This document shows, piece by piece, positions 1 through 8,281 of a stretch of 53,439 bases of DNA. Under the pieces are notes generated by a model. That model was not told the origin of the DNA, did not search any database, and worked only from the letters and a program-made list of their open reading frames with translations. The first letter of the stretch is position 1. Every line of letters starts with the position of its first letter. This DNA is from Clostridiales bacterium. Its GTDB lineage: Bacteria; Bacillota; Clostridia; Christensenellales; Aristaeellaceae. Location: assembly GCA_015056155.1 (NCBI GenBank), contig SVGU01000008.1, positions 1 to 53,439 on the forward strand, read 5' to 3'. The translations under genes were made by a program, and so were the position numbers.

Positions 1-1
1 C

Positions 2-469
2 GAGATGATCGTGTTCCATGCGCTGACGGAGGAGAATATCCGCGCCATCGCCGGCATGATGCTCGGCCAGGTGGCGGGCCGCCTGAAGGAACGCGCCATC
101 AACATGGCCTGGGACGAGGCGGTAGAGGAGAAGCTGGCCCGCGAGGGATACGACGCCAAGTACGGCGCGCGTCCCCTGCGCCGCCTGATCCAGCGCACGG
201 TGGAGGATACTCTCTCTGAGGAGCTGCTGGCTGGGAGGATCGCGCTGGGCGACATGGTGCAGCTGGTGGTCGAGGAGGACAAGATCGCCGTGGTCAAGCC
301 GCAGACTCCGCCGGAGGAAGCCGGCGCGCTGCCGGAAGCGGAAGTGCCCGCGCCCAAGCCGAAAAAGCCCCGCACCCGCAAGCCCAAGGCGGAACAGCCC
401 CCGGAGGCAGTCTCCGACGCACCGCCGGAAAAGAAGCCCCGCACCCGCAAAAAGAAAACCGAAGAATAA
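2..469 (+). CDS. clpC: ATP-dependent Clp protease ATP-binding subunit ClpC, 3' end
   Basis: Only the last 155 or so codons are in the window; the frame is open to the left edge. Residues 1-100 are the small C-terminal subdomain of a class I Clp/Hsp100 ATPase: FHALTEENI near the start and the family-typical YDAKYGARPLRRLIQ, followed by VEDTLSEELL. ClpC unfolds substrates and feeds them to ClpP in the cytoplasm. After the conserved core (about residue 102) comes a 50-residue low-complexity tail rich in Pro, Lys, Glu and Ala with two copies of KKPRTRK, longer and more basic than usual for ClpC. ClpB or ClpE cannot be excluded from this fragment. A terminator follows directly. Confidence 0.85.
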   Translation, partial: EMIVFHALTEENIRAIAGMMLGQVAGRLKERAINMAWDEAVEEKLAREGYDAKYGARPLRRLIQRTVEDTLSEELLAGRIALGDMVQLVVEEDKIAVVKPQTPPEEAGALPEAEVPAPKPKKPRTRKPKAEQPPEAVSDAPPEKKPRTRKKKTEE

Positions 470-475
470 CTCATG

Positions 476-505
476 CGCCCCGACCGAACAAGGCCGGGGC
501 GTTTT
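476..505 (+). terminator. Intrinsic terminator of clpC
   Basis: A CGCCCCG / CGGGGCG stem (7 bp, 12-nt loop) ends in TTTT, six bases after the clpC stop codon. Confidence 0.8.
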
Positions 506-576
506 GCATGCAGGAAAGCGCGAGCGCGCCCCACGCGGGCGCAGCAGCAAGAGCGCCGCCCAGCCGCATCGCGCAG

Positions 577-640
577 AAGGGTCAAGGGATGAATCTCTTG
601 CGGGGTGCAGGGGCAGAGCTCCTGCCCGTCGGAGACCGCG
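577..640 (+). repeat. REP-like two-hairpin element, copy 1
   Basis: It begins with AAGGGTCAAGGG and contains two short inverted repeats, then the signature GTCGGAGACC. The same order is found at 13791-13858 and, inverted, at 26404-26466. This copy is the most diverged: the first hairpin is CAAGGGATGAATCTCTTG and the second is GCAGGGGCAGAGCTCCTGC. It lies in the gap between the convergent clpC and htrA genes. Confidence 0.7.
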
Positions 641-644
641 CACA

Positions 645-679
645 GAAAAAGACCGGAACGCAGCGTGTGCGTCCCGGTC
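645..679 (-). terminator. Intrinsic terminator of the HtrA-type protease gene
   Basis: Read on the minus strand, a stem of GACCGGGACGCA against TGCGTTCCGGTC (one G-T pair) is followed by TTTTTCT. It lies 15 bases past the stop codon at 694. Confidence 0.8.
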
Positions 680-693
680 AGGGAACCGATAGA

Positions 694-1989
694 TTATGCG
701 GCGGTCTCGTCGACGACGGCCAGGGTGACCTCGAGGTCGACGTATTCGCCGTCGGGGGCGTTTTCGTTGCCGGAGATGTCCAGGATGCCCGGCGCGCGGT
801 AGACCTTGATCTGGAGCGCGTCGCCGGCGGCGTACTTGCTGATCTCGGTCTGCAGCTGGCTGACGGAGGTGATGACGACGCCGTTGACCTCCACGACGAT
901 GTCGCCGACCTGCATGCCGCCCTTCTCAGCGGGAGAGCCCGCCTCGACGGAGGTGATGAACACGCCGTCGGGGATCTGGCCCAGCATGGCCGCGCGGCTG
1001 CTGGAGTTGACGTCGTTGATGCCCACGCCCAGACGGGGACGGCCGGTCATGTCGATGCCGCTGCCCGCCTCGCTCTTCTCGGAGGCCTCCGGGGGAACGG
1101 CCTGGATGCGGCCGGACAGCACGTCGTCGATCAGGGGCTTGACCGCGTTGATCGGGATGCACATGCCGATGCCCTCGACCGTGGAGCCGGAATAGTAGCT
1201 GCCCGAGTACTTCAGCGTGGGGATGCCCATCAGCTCGCCCGTCACGGAGAACATGCCGCCGCCGGAGTTGCCGGAGTTGATGGCAGCGTCCACCTGGATC
1301 ATGGCGTTGGAGATGGTCTCGCGGCGGCCGTACTTGTCATAGGTCTCGGACTCCACGGCGCGGTTCAGCGCGGACACGATGCCCACGGTCGTCGTCTTGG
1401 TGAAGCCCAGCGGGTTGCCGATGCAGATCGCCCAGTCGCCGACCATCATGCTGTCGCTGTCGCCGAGGGTGACGGCAGGCAGGGTGCATTCAGGGGCGTA
1501 AATGATGGCGGCGTCCAGGTTTTCGTCATACGCGACGAGGGAGGCGGCAAACTCGGTCGTTTCGCCCGCGTCGTCGGTCACAGTGACCTTGAGGGAGGTG
1601 GCGTCCTCCACGACGTGATAGTTCGTCAGGACGAAGCCGTCGCCGATCACCACGCCGGAGCCGGTGGAGGCCAGCTCCTCGCGGGTCTCGGGCTCCTCCT
1701 GGCCGCCGCGGCCGCCATAGCCGTAGCCGAAGCCGAAGTAGAAGCTGCCGAAGCCGTTGCCGTAGTTACCGTAGGTCACGGTCTGGTAGTTGCTCACGCC
1801 CACGACGCTGTCTCGCACATCCGCGATGGCGGCGGTGAAGGGGCTGGTGTGGATGACGGTGGTGACGTTTGCCGCATTGCCTTCCGCAGAGGCGGCGGGA
1901 TAAAGGGTCTGGGTCATGGCCGAGCCGATCATCAGGCAGGCAAGCGCCAGCGCGGTGCAGCCCAGCATACGGCGGATACGGTTGCTCAT
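694..1989 (-). CDS. HtrA/DegP-type S1C serine protease with PDZ domain
   Basis: 431 residues. An N-terminal hydrophobic stretch (about residues 9-29) anchors or exports the protein. A Gly/Tyr-rich linker (about 72-95) precedes a trypsin-like domain whose catalytic triad is visible: His125 in TNYHVVEDA, Asp159 in DENLDAAII and Ser242 in NSGNSGGGMF. A C-terminal PDZ domain (about 335-425) contains SVEAGSPAEKGGMQVGDIV. HtrA enzymes degrade or refold damaged exported proteins at the cell envelope. The start was chosen at MSNRIRR because AAGGAGG sits 7-8 bases upstream; the ATG further upstream has no such site. It stands alone, convergent with clpC. htrA or degP would both be reasonable names. 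Confidence 0.93.
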   Translation of the reverse strand: MSNRIRRMLGCTALALACLMIGSAMTQTLYPAASAEGNAANVTTVIHTSPFTAAIADVRDSVVGVSNYQTVTYGNYGNGFGSFYFGFGYGYGGRGGQEEPETREELASTGSGVVIGDGFVLTNYHVVEDATSLKVTVTDDAGETTEFAASLVAYDENLDAAIIYAPECTLPAVTLGDSDSMMVGDWAICIGNPLGFTKTTTVGIVSALNRAVESETYDKYGRRETISNAMIQVDAAINSGNSGGGMFSVTGELMGIPTLKYSGSYYSGSTVEGIGMCIPINAVKPLIDDVLSGRIQAVPPEASEKSEAGSGIDMTGRPRLGVGINDVNSSSRAAMLGQIPDGVFITSVEAGSPAEKGGMQVGDIVVEVNGVVITSVSQLQTEISKYAAGDALQIKVYRAPGILDISGNENAPDGEYVDLEVTLAVVDETAA

Positions 1990-2121
1990 CAATAAGTACC
2001 TCCTTGATTGATCCTGTTCAGACAGCCTTTCGTCCGGCTGTGATATCAGTATATACGAAACATATTGCACGCTGATGAACGACTTATGAACATTGACCTG
2101 AAAGCTGTGAACATCCGCGTC

Positions 2122-3600
2122 TCACGGGCGGAGCAGCAGGCAGACGAGGCCGCCGAGCGTGCCGCAGACGGCGCCGAAGCCCGCCGCCAGGAGTCCCGAA
2201 GGCAGTGCGGAGAGGTTCACAAGCAGGAGCAGCACGAGCGCAACGCTGCCCGCGATCAGGACGGGCAGGAATGCGCCCGGTCGGAGCCGCTCGTTCCGGG
2301 GACACAGCAGCATGCTGCACAGCGCCGTCAGAAGGATGCACATCGCGCCGCCGCCAAAGGCCGCATGCATGGGGATCGCGGCGTTCAACAGCAGCTGTGC
2401 TGCCAGCGTCAGGACAAGCGCCGCTGCACCGTGGCGGACGCGGAGCTTCCGGGCGAAGGCGGGCCGGGCGAAGGTCAGGTATGCCGTGACCAGAATGGCG
2501 GCGGACAGGAGCAGAGCTTGCCAGCTGCCCGTGAAGCAGGCGCACAGCAGGCACAGCGCCATCACCCGCAGCAGGCAGCGCAGCCCGTGCGCCGCAAAGC
2601 CGAACGCCTCCTTCAAATGTACAAGCGGCTGGGAAAGCTGCGGATCGTCCGGCAGATACACCGTCAGGCAGTGCATGTCCGGATACGCCGCATCGCCGCT
2701 GCACAGGTACAGATCCGGACGGGCGTGCAGGTCGGGGACGTCCAGCGAGGCACGCAGCGCCTCCACATCCACCGACGGCTCCCCGTCATCGCGGATGACC
2801 AGCGTGCAGCCCATGCTCCGCAATTCGCGTAGCTCGGAGACGGCGGTGTCGTCGATGCCTTCGCCCAGCGCGGCGAGGCCGAGGAAGATCGGCCGTTCGT
2901 CATCCGTCGCTGTGGCGAAGGCAAGCACGCGGCAGTTGCCGGCGGCCAGATACTTCGCCGCATCCAGGATCCGCTCGCGATCATTCTGCCCCATCAGGCG
3001 GATCCGATCCTCCCAGATGGAACCGCAGCAGGCCGCGACGACCTGCGCGTCTGCCATGAAATAGCTGCGCTCCTGCGTGCCGTCCTGTACGGTGACGCGC
3101 CGCATGCCATCTTCTTCCGCGCGGTCGATCACCGGGCTGCGGCTGCGCAGGGCAGGGGCTCGCAGGTTCAGCTGCGCCGCGCCGCGGAGCAGGGCAGCCG
3201 CATCCGAGGGCGGCAGCTCGTCGGAGAGGAAAACCATCGCCGTTCCGAGCAGCAGCGCGCCGCTGCCCATGCGCATGGACATCTGCGGATGGATCTGAAC
3301 GGGCTGTGTCACGGCCTGCAGCTGCGTGCCACGGTCGATCAGCGAGGCGTCCACCGCAACGATCTCCGCCTGCGCATCCTGCGGGGACGGCGGGCGGCTG
3401 AAGCGGTAGCGGCGGATCTCCCGGGCGGCGCGGAGGTATTCATACAGCAGAGCTGCGATCACGAACGGTACTGCGAGCAGGGTCAGCGCCAGCCACGCCG
3501 GCAGGATCAGGCAAAGCAGCGCCGCGATCAGCAGCGCGGCCGGCAGCAGCAGCCAGCGGCGCTTCTGCGTCAGCCAGTGACAAAAGGAAGCTAACTTCAT
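2122..3600 (-). CDS. Membrane protein resembling a catalytically dead P-type ATPase
   Basis: 492 residues. Two hydrophobic segments at the N-terminus (about 17-58) and several at the C-terminus (about 330-490) flank a soluble middle region. The middle reads like the nucleotide-binding and phosphorylation domains of a P-type cation pump: ERSYFMADAQVVAACCGSI stands where the KGAPE motif normally is, then CRVLAFATA, FLGLAALGEGIDDTAVSEL and ELRSMGCTLVI. The catalytic DKTGT, TGD and GDGxND motifs are all missing. Family membership is inference from this order of motif remnants. It is the last gene of the response regulator / kinase / GerMN lipoprotein operon, 23 bases after the preceding stop. The start was chosen at MKLASF because GGAGG lies 9-10 bases upstream; an in-frame ATG nine bases earlier overlaps that site. 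Confidence 0.6.
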   Translation of the reverse strand: MKLASFCHWLTQKRRWLLLPAALLIAALLCLILPAWLALTLLAVPFVIAALLYEYLRAAREIRRYRFSRPPSPQDAQAEIVAVDASLIDRGTQLQAVTQPVQIHPQMSMRMGSGALLLGTAMVFLSDELPPSDAAALLRGAAQLNLRAPALRSRSPVIDRAEEDGMRRVTVQDGTQERSYFMADAQVVAACCGSIWEDRIRLMGQNDRERILDAAKYLAAGNCRVLAFATATDDERPIFLGLAALGEGIDDTAVSELRELRSMGCTLVIRDDGEPSVDVEALRASLDVPDLHARPDLYLCSGDAAYPDMHCLTVYLPDDPQLSQPLVHLKEAFGFAAHGLRCLLRVMALCLLCACFTGSWQALLLSAAILVTAYLTFARPAFARKLRVRHGAAALVLTLAAQLLLNAAIPMHAAFGGGAMCILLTALCSMLLCPRNERLRPGAFLPVLIAGSVALVLLLLVNLSALPSGLLAAGFGAVCGTLGGLVCLLLRP

Positions 3601-3623
3601 GTCGGGCATTCCTCCAGTTGGGG

Positions 3624-5126
3624 TCATCGGCGGATGACGCCGGGGTTGTAAAGGAACTCGCCGGTCCAGAGTACGTCGCTGTCGAGGCGGTCGATGGTCT
3701 CGCCGCCGAAGTAGAAGCGGACGCGGCGCACGCGCAGGTTGCTGCACATCGTGTTGACGATGGCGTAGACCATGCGGCGCTGGTCGGCGCTGCTCTTGCG
3801 GATCGCATCGGCATAGCGGGCGGAGAGGTTGATCAGCAGGGTGTCGTCCGCGACGGACAGACCGAGGATGTCGGCGTCGGAAAGCCCTTCGGCAAGGACC
3901 GCGCAGTCGCCCTCCGCCCGGGCAAGGGAAAGGAGCAGCTCTCGGGGAGAGCGGCCGCTGCGATAGGGCAGGGACGCGTGATGAACGCTCAGGCGGTCGC
4001 CGTCGGCATGATAGACAGGCGACTGCGCCCGGAGATAGCCGGAGTAATCCTGCCGGGTGTGCAGGCCGCCGGCGAAGAAAAGTCCGCCGTGCAGGTCGCT
4101 TCGCAGGCTGGTCAGGGCGGCGTCGCCCGCCAGGATGCACACCTGCTCCACCGAGGGAATGAAGGTCGTCAGCGTCATGACCAGCGCCGCGAAGCAGCAG
4201 GCGGGATCAGCCCCGGCGGCGGTCATCCAGCTGCGGACGTCCGCGGAAAAACGCAGGGTGATGCGCTTGCCGCCGCTGTTGAGGTCGGTGATCTCCGGCT
4301 GGGCGGTCATCAGCGCGGACAGGTCGGGCATGCCTGCGATGCCGGCGGTTTCCTCCGCACCGGCGGAGAGCGCGCCGATCAGCGCGATGGCAAGCTGCTG
4401 CGGATGCTGTCCGGGGAAGGACAGCCGGCGGATCTCCGGCACGACGCCGCTCCCGTCGGCAAGGGGGAAGTACAGCGCCGCAACGGCGGTGATGGGCGCA
4501 GTGGTCGGGTTCTCGCCCGCGGGCGTCCGCCGGGAGGAAAACTGCTCCCAAAGGACGGGAAGCTCCTGTCCGGGCTGCGCTGTCAGCGCACCCAGCGGCA
4601 GATATCCCGCGATGTCCATCGCCACCGGCCGTCCGGCGACGAGCACGTTCACGTACCGCAGGTCATCCAGCTCGCCCAGCGTTGCAGTCAGCGCCATGCA
4701 GGCGGTGTAGAGGTCCTGACGGCTCAGCTGCAGCGCGGAGGCGGAGAGGTTCACCGTGCATACGCCGCCGGACACCTCGACCGGGTCGGAGCCTGTCAGC
4801 GCCAGTGTCACGCCACCGCCCAGCGGCCGTACCCGGCTGTTGCCCGGGTGAGCCAGGAGCGCGCGCACGACGGCCTCTGCCGGATGCTGGCTGTAGGTCA
4901 GCGGCAGCGTGTCGTAATAGGCTAGCAGCTGCTGACCGTCCGCGGAGGGCAGATACATCGCCGTCAGCGCCTCATGGGCAAGTCCGGCGTCGCCCAGCGG
5001 CGCGGCATAGGGGTCTGCAGGGGCGGGAAGCGCCGCCATCGGGGCAGGCTGCGCAGCTTCGGGCGCAGCACATCCGCCCAGCAGCAGCGCCGCAAGCAGG
5101 ATGCAAAGGAGTTTCCTGAGCCTCAT
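3624..5126 (-). CDS. GerMN-domain lipoprotein (three GerMN-like segments)
   Basis: 500 residues. The N-terminus is a lipoprotein signal peptide with lipobox LLGGC (Cys19). The rest looks like repeated GerMN modules: segments at roughly 70-170 (VVRALLAH ... VNVLVAG), 200-340 (IALIGALSAG ... VEQVCILAG) and 370-490 (LLLSLARAEG ... VRRVRFYFGG) each have the helix-then-strand pattern of that fold. GerMN domains occur in sporulation protein GerM and in actinobacterial LpqB; the ligand is unknown. It overlaps the upstream lipoprotein gene by ATGA, so the two are translationally coupled. Its job is probably at the outer face of the membrane, linked to the adjacent two-component system (inference). 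Confidence 0.75.
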   Translation of the reverse strand: MRLRKLLCILLAALLLGGCAAPEAAQPAPMAALPAPADPYAAPLGDAGLAHEALTAMYLPSADGQQLLAYYDTLPLTYSQHPAEAVVRALLAHPGNSRVRPLGGGVTLALTGSDPVEVSGGVCTVNLSASALQLSRQDLYTACMALTATLGELDDLRYVNVLVAGRPVAMDIAGYLPLGALTAQPGQELPVLWEQFSSRRTPAGENPTTAPITAVAALYFPLADGSGVVPEIRRLSFPGQHPQQLAIALIGALSAGAEETAGIAGMPDLSALMTAQPEITDLNSGGKRITLRFSADVRSWMTAAGADPACCFAALVMTLTTFIPSVEQVCILAGDAALTSLRSDLHGGLFFAGGLHTRQDYSGYLRAQSPVYHADGDRLSVHHASLPYRSGRSPRELLLSLARAEGDCAVLAEGLSDADILGLSVADDTLLINLSARYADAIRKSSADQRRMVYAIVNTMCSNLRVRRVRFYFGGETIDRLDSDVLWTGEFLYNPGVIRR

Positions 5127-6109
5127 GGCTGGATCACCTCCCTGTCAAGGAGCTGGCTGACGCCGATGCGCCAGATCCCTCGGTCGCATTTCAGGTGCAT
5201 CACGGCGTTATGGAGTTCGGCGGTCTGGCCGTCGTCCATCAGCTGCGCATCGAAGGTGAAGACGGCCTGCGTGCCGCCGCGGCTGACGCTGCCGCCGGAA
5301 AAGGCGCTGGAGGTGAGGTGGGGGAGCGCGTCCATCTGCGCGGCGAAATCCTCGTAGGACGGGCGCTCCACGCCGGTGGCCGGGTCGGTGCGGTGGATGT
5401 AGAGGTAGAGCCGCTGCCAGTTCCGCTCAGCCCAGCACTGCAGGATGGTCTCCATGGCCGTGTGCGGGGTGAGCAGCAGATTCTCGTCCCTCGTCAGGGG
5501 CGCGGCGGGGGCGGAATCGTCGCCTTCGCCGTAGTAGCTCTGGCGCAGGCGCATGCTGTCGGAGACGGCAGCGGTCTGCTCAACGAGAACGACCACCTGA
5601 TCCACGTCGCAGTTTTCGGTGATCGTGGCGGCGATGGCCTGCATGGCGAGCCGCCGCCGGAGGATGGCTTCCGCCTGCCACAGGTCGGAGGCGCGCCATG
5701 CGTCCGGCTCGTCCGGGTACTTGTTCAGGATCTGCCGGGACAGGGTGACGAAGAGCAGCCGCCCCTGCCGGTAGGTGGACAGCACGCGCGTCCCCGGGGG
5801 GAAGAGCCCTTCCAGCTCGGTGCTGCTGGCGGCCGGGCCGCTCAGGAGCGCCTGCATCAGCGCCAGCTCATACGGCGTGGTCGGGGTGAGGCGCATTTCG
5901 CGCGCCTCCGGGGCCAGCAGCGGCTCCGTGCCGAAGCGGTACCAGATGGTCGCTGTCCTGTCATGGGCGGCGAGCCCGTCATCCTGCGGCGCGGGAATGT
6001 CGGATGCGCCCTGCACAGCGGCAGAGGTCATGGGCAGCAGGGGATCGTGCGCTGTGCACCCGCAAAGCAGCAGGCAGACAAGCAGCAGCGGAAGCAGTCT
6101 GCGCATCAT
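5123..6109 (-). CDS. GerMN-domain lipoprotein
   Basis: 328 residues with lipobox LLCGC (Cys18). A GerMN-like domain spans about 50-185: ATIWYRFGTEPLLAPEAR, LMQALLSGP, LFPPGTRVLS and a closing DVDQVVVLVEQ. The C-terminal third (about 215-328) resembles the small cystatin-like folds often attached to lipoproteins (TAMETILQCWAERNWQRLY ... GIWRIGVSQLL), which is inference. It overlaps the kinase stop and the next lipoprotein start by four bases on each side (ATGA), so kinase and both lipoproteins are made in a fixed order. A GerMN lipoprotein directly after a kinase recalls LpqB next to MtrAB in Actinobacteria. Confidence 0.75.
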   Translation of the reverse strand: MMRRLLPLLLVCLLLCGCTAHDPLLPMTSAAVQGASDIPAPQDDGLAAHDRTATIWYRFGTEPLLAPEAREMRLTPTTPYELALMQALLSGPAASSTELEGLFPPGTRVLSTYRQGRLLFVTLSRQILNKYPDEPDAWRASDLWQAEAILRRRLAMQAIAATITENCDVDQVVVLVEQTAAVSDSMRLRQSYYGEGDDSAPAAPLTRDENLLLTPHTAMETILQCWAERNWQRLYLYIHRTDPATGVERPSYEDFAAQMDALPHLTSSAFSGGSVSRGGTQAVFTFDAQLMDDGQTAELHNAVMHLKCDRGIWRIGVSQLLDREVIQP

Positions 6110-7455
6110 TCGGCCTCCTTTCGCATCGGGAGCGTGACGGTGAAGGTGGAGCCCGCGTCCGGCGCGGAGGTCAGGGAAATGCTGCCGCCGTGGAGCTGCA
6201 CGAGCTGCCGGACGATGGAAAGTCCCAGACCTGTACCGCCGGTGGCGCGGGAGCGGGCCTTGTCCACCCGATAGAAGCGGTCGAAGATGTGCGCCTGGTC
6301 CGCCTCGGGGATGCCGATGCCGTTGTCGGACACCGTCAGGATGGCGTCGCGCCCCTTCACGGAGAGGGTCACAGCGATCCGGCCGCCCTCGGGGGTGTAC
6401 TTGATCGCGTTGTCGGTCAGGTTGTAGATCACCTGCGTCAGCTTCGTCCGGTCGGCGGCGAGGCGGACGTCGGGAGCGATCTGCGCGGTAAGCTGCTGGC
6501 CGGCCTTGTCGGCGGCGGGCTGCAGGGTGTGCAGGGTCTCCTCCGTCAGCGCGGAAAGGTCCAGCTCCTCCATTTTCAGCGCTGTGTCATGGCTGTCCAT
6601 CTGCGTCAGCGTCAGCAGATCGGTGATGATCCCGGTCAGCCGGTCGATCTCGTGGTTCATGTCCTGCATGAATTCCTCGCGCAGCTCCTGGGGCATATCG
6701 GGCTGGTAGATCAGGTTTTCCAGCAGAATCTTCATGGTGGCCAGGGGCGTTTTCAGCTCATGGGACGCGTTGGAGACGAACTGGCTGCGGCTGCGGTCGA
6801 AGTTTTCGATCTTCTCCGCCATGGCGTTGTAGCTCTCTGCCAGCTCCCGCAGTTCGCCGGAGCCGCGCACCTTCACGCGGGCGGACAGATCGCCCCTGCC
6901 CATGCGGCGGATGGTGGAGGTCAGCGCCTTGACGGGACGAGTCAGGGTCACGGCGAAGACGAGCGCGGCGATCAGCGCGGTCGCGGCGGTGGCGATGAAC
7001 ACGGTGAGCAGCTGCCGCTCCACGGTGACGATGGCATTGCGCAGCTCAGTGACGGGCGTGGAGAGCAGCAGCGCGCCGAGCGTTTCGCCGTTCAGATCCA
7101 TCCGGGCGGCGCACAGGGCGGCGTATTCGCCCTCCGTTCCGTCCACGGCGTAGATCCCGTAGGCGTGGGACACATCGCCCGTCAGCACCTGCGAGATCTC
7201 CTTCAGCCGCAGCTGCGTGCCGTCCAGGAGCGCGAAGGTATCCAGCTGCACCTTGCCGTCCGGGCTGACGACGATCAGCCTGCCGCCCAGCTCGCCCGCG
7301 GCGGCGGAGAGGGTCTCATGCAGCGCATCGGTCCGGGCGGAGGCAAAAAAAGGCGCAACCGACGCGGCCAGCCTCTCCACGGAAAGACTGTCCTGACGGG
7401 TGCGCTGCGCGTATAGCGTGCTGCTGACGAGTCCGGTCAGGAGCGCGGCCATCAT
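6106..7455 (-). CDS. Membrane-bound sensor histidine kinase
   Basis: At least 449 residues. In order: an N-terminal membrane segment, an extracytoplasmic sensor region (about 17-145), a second membrane helix (about 150-171), HAMP (172-218), HisKA with phospho-accepting His232 in SNASHELKTPL, and an ATPase domain with NLTDNAIKYTPEGG, DNGIGIP and GGTGLGLSIV. It phosphorylates the neighbouring regulator. The ATG at 7455 would cut the first helix short and has no ribosome binding site. The frame stays open upstream and encodes KILLTFLIIIGASFA, which completes the helix. A non-standard start is therefore likely, such as ATT at 7533 (overlapping the regulator stop) or CTG near 7520. The coordinates given use the conservative ATG. 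Confidence 0.9.
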   Translation of the reverse strand: MMAALLTGLVSSTLYAQRTRQDSLSVERLAASVAPFFASARTDALHETLSAAAGELGGRLIVVSPDGKVQLDTFALLDGTQLRLKEISQVLTGDVSHAYGIYAVDGTEGEYAALCAARMDLNGETLGALLLSTPVTELRNAIVTVERQLLTVFIATAATALIAALVFAVTLTRPVKALTSTIRRMGRGDLSARVKVRGSGELRELAESYNAMAEKIENFDRSRSQFVSNASHELKTPLATMKILLENLIYQPDMPQELREEFMQDMNHEIDRLTGIITDLLTLTQMDSHDTALKMEELDLSALTEETLHTLQPAADKAGQQLTAQIAPDVRLAADRTKLTQVIYNLTDNAIKYTPEGGRIAVTLSVKGRDAILTVSDNGIGIPEADQAHIFDRFYRVDKARSRATGGTGLGLSIVRQLVQLHGGSISLTSAPDAGSTFTVTLPMRKEAE

Positions 7456-7528
7456 GGCAAAGGACGCGCCGATAATGATCAGGAATGTCAGCAGGATCTT
7501 CCAGCGGATGCTTGACAGCAGCGGCCGC

Positions 7529-8221
7529 TTAATCCTTGTCGGTGAAATAGTAACCCACCTTCCACTTGGTCAGGATGAACTCCGGTTGATTGGTGTTGCG
7601 CTCGACCTTTTCGCGCAGACGGCGGATATGCACGTCCACGGTGCGGGCGTCGCCGGTGTAGTCGTACTTCCAGACGGTCTCCAGCATCTCCTGGCGGGAG
7701 AAGGGGCGGCCGCGGTTGGTGATGAACAGCTGCAGCAGGTCGAACTCCTTGGCGGTCAGCTTTACATCCTTTCCGCCGAGGGTGACGGTGCGCTTGAGCA
7801 GGTTGACCTCCATGTCCCGCACGCGGATGATCTTCTTGTCCTCCAGCGGCTGGGAGGCCGTTGCGCGGCGCAGCACCGTGCGGATCCGGGCTCGCACCTC
7901 CAGGATGTTGAAGGGCTTGGTCATGTAGTCGTCCGCGCCGTATTCCAGGCCGAGGATCTTGTCCATGTCCTCGCCCTTGGCGGTCAGCATGATGATCGGC
8001 ACATTGGAATGCTCACGGATGCGCTGGCAGACGCTCAGCCCGTCCAGCTTGGGGAGCATCACGTCCAGCAGCACCAGGTCGAAGGGATGCGCAAGGAATT
8101 TGTCCAGCGCTTCCTCGCCGTCCATGGCCAGCTCGGTCTCGTAGCCTTCCTGTTCCAGCGTGTATTTCAGGCCCTTGAGCATCAGGGGCTCGTCGTCGAC
8201 AAGGAGGATATGCTTACCCAT
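7529..8221 (-). CDS. OmpR/PhoB-family response regulator
   Basis: 230 residues. The receiver domain (about 3-118) shows the acidic pair VDDE, phospho-acceptor Asp53 in LLDVMLPKLDG, Thr in MLTAKG and Lys in DYMTKPF. The C-terminal winged helix (about 135-228) has LTAKEFDLLQLF and RTVDVHIRRLREK. It resembles the WalR/PhoP/MtrA group; the regulon cannot be read from this window. The start is the ATG with GGAG eight bases upstream; a GTG nine bases earlier overlaps that site. It is the first gene of a five-gene operon with the kinase, two GerMN lipoproteins and the P-type-ATPase-like protein. Confidence 0.92.
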   Translation of the reverse strand: MGKHILLVDDEPLMLKGLKYTLEQEGYETELAMDGEEALDKFLAHPFDLVLLDVMLPKLDGLSVCQRIREHSNVPIIMLTAKGEDMDKILGLEYGADDYMTKPFNILEVRARIRTVLRRATASQPLEDKKIIRVRDMEVNLLKRTVTLGGKDVKLTAKEFDLLQLFITNRGRPFSRQEMLETVWKYDYTGDARTVDVHIRRLREKVERNTNQPEFILTKWKVGYYFTDKD

Positions 8222-8252
8222 TTGTAACACTCCTTTGATCAGGTATGTTTAT

Positions 8253-8281
8253 ATTGTACGATGGAATATGAAAAAAATCAA
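8253..8281 (-). promoter_or_regulatory. Promoter of the regulator / kinase / GerMN operon
   Basis: On the minus strand, TTGATT (8281-8276), a 17-base spacer and TACAAT (8258-8253), about 30 bases before the regulator start. The -35 lies within an A-rich run. Confidence 0.6.

Noticed and set aside
508-1995. 495-codon plus-strand ORF opposite the HtrA-type gene
   Set aside because: It is the antisense shadow of a gene with a complete catalytic triad; translation is His/Asp/Val-rich low complexity.
3601-4140. 180-residue N-terminal extension of the P-type-ATPase-like protein
   Set aside because: The extension overlaps the GerMN lipoprotein gene in another frame and reads as Arg/Pro-rich noise; the start at 3600 has a proper ribosome binding site.
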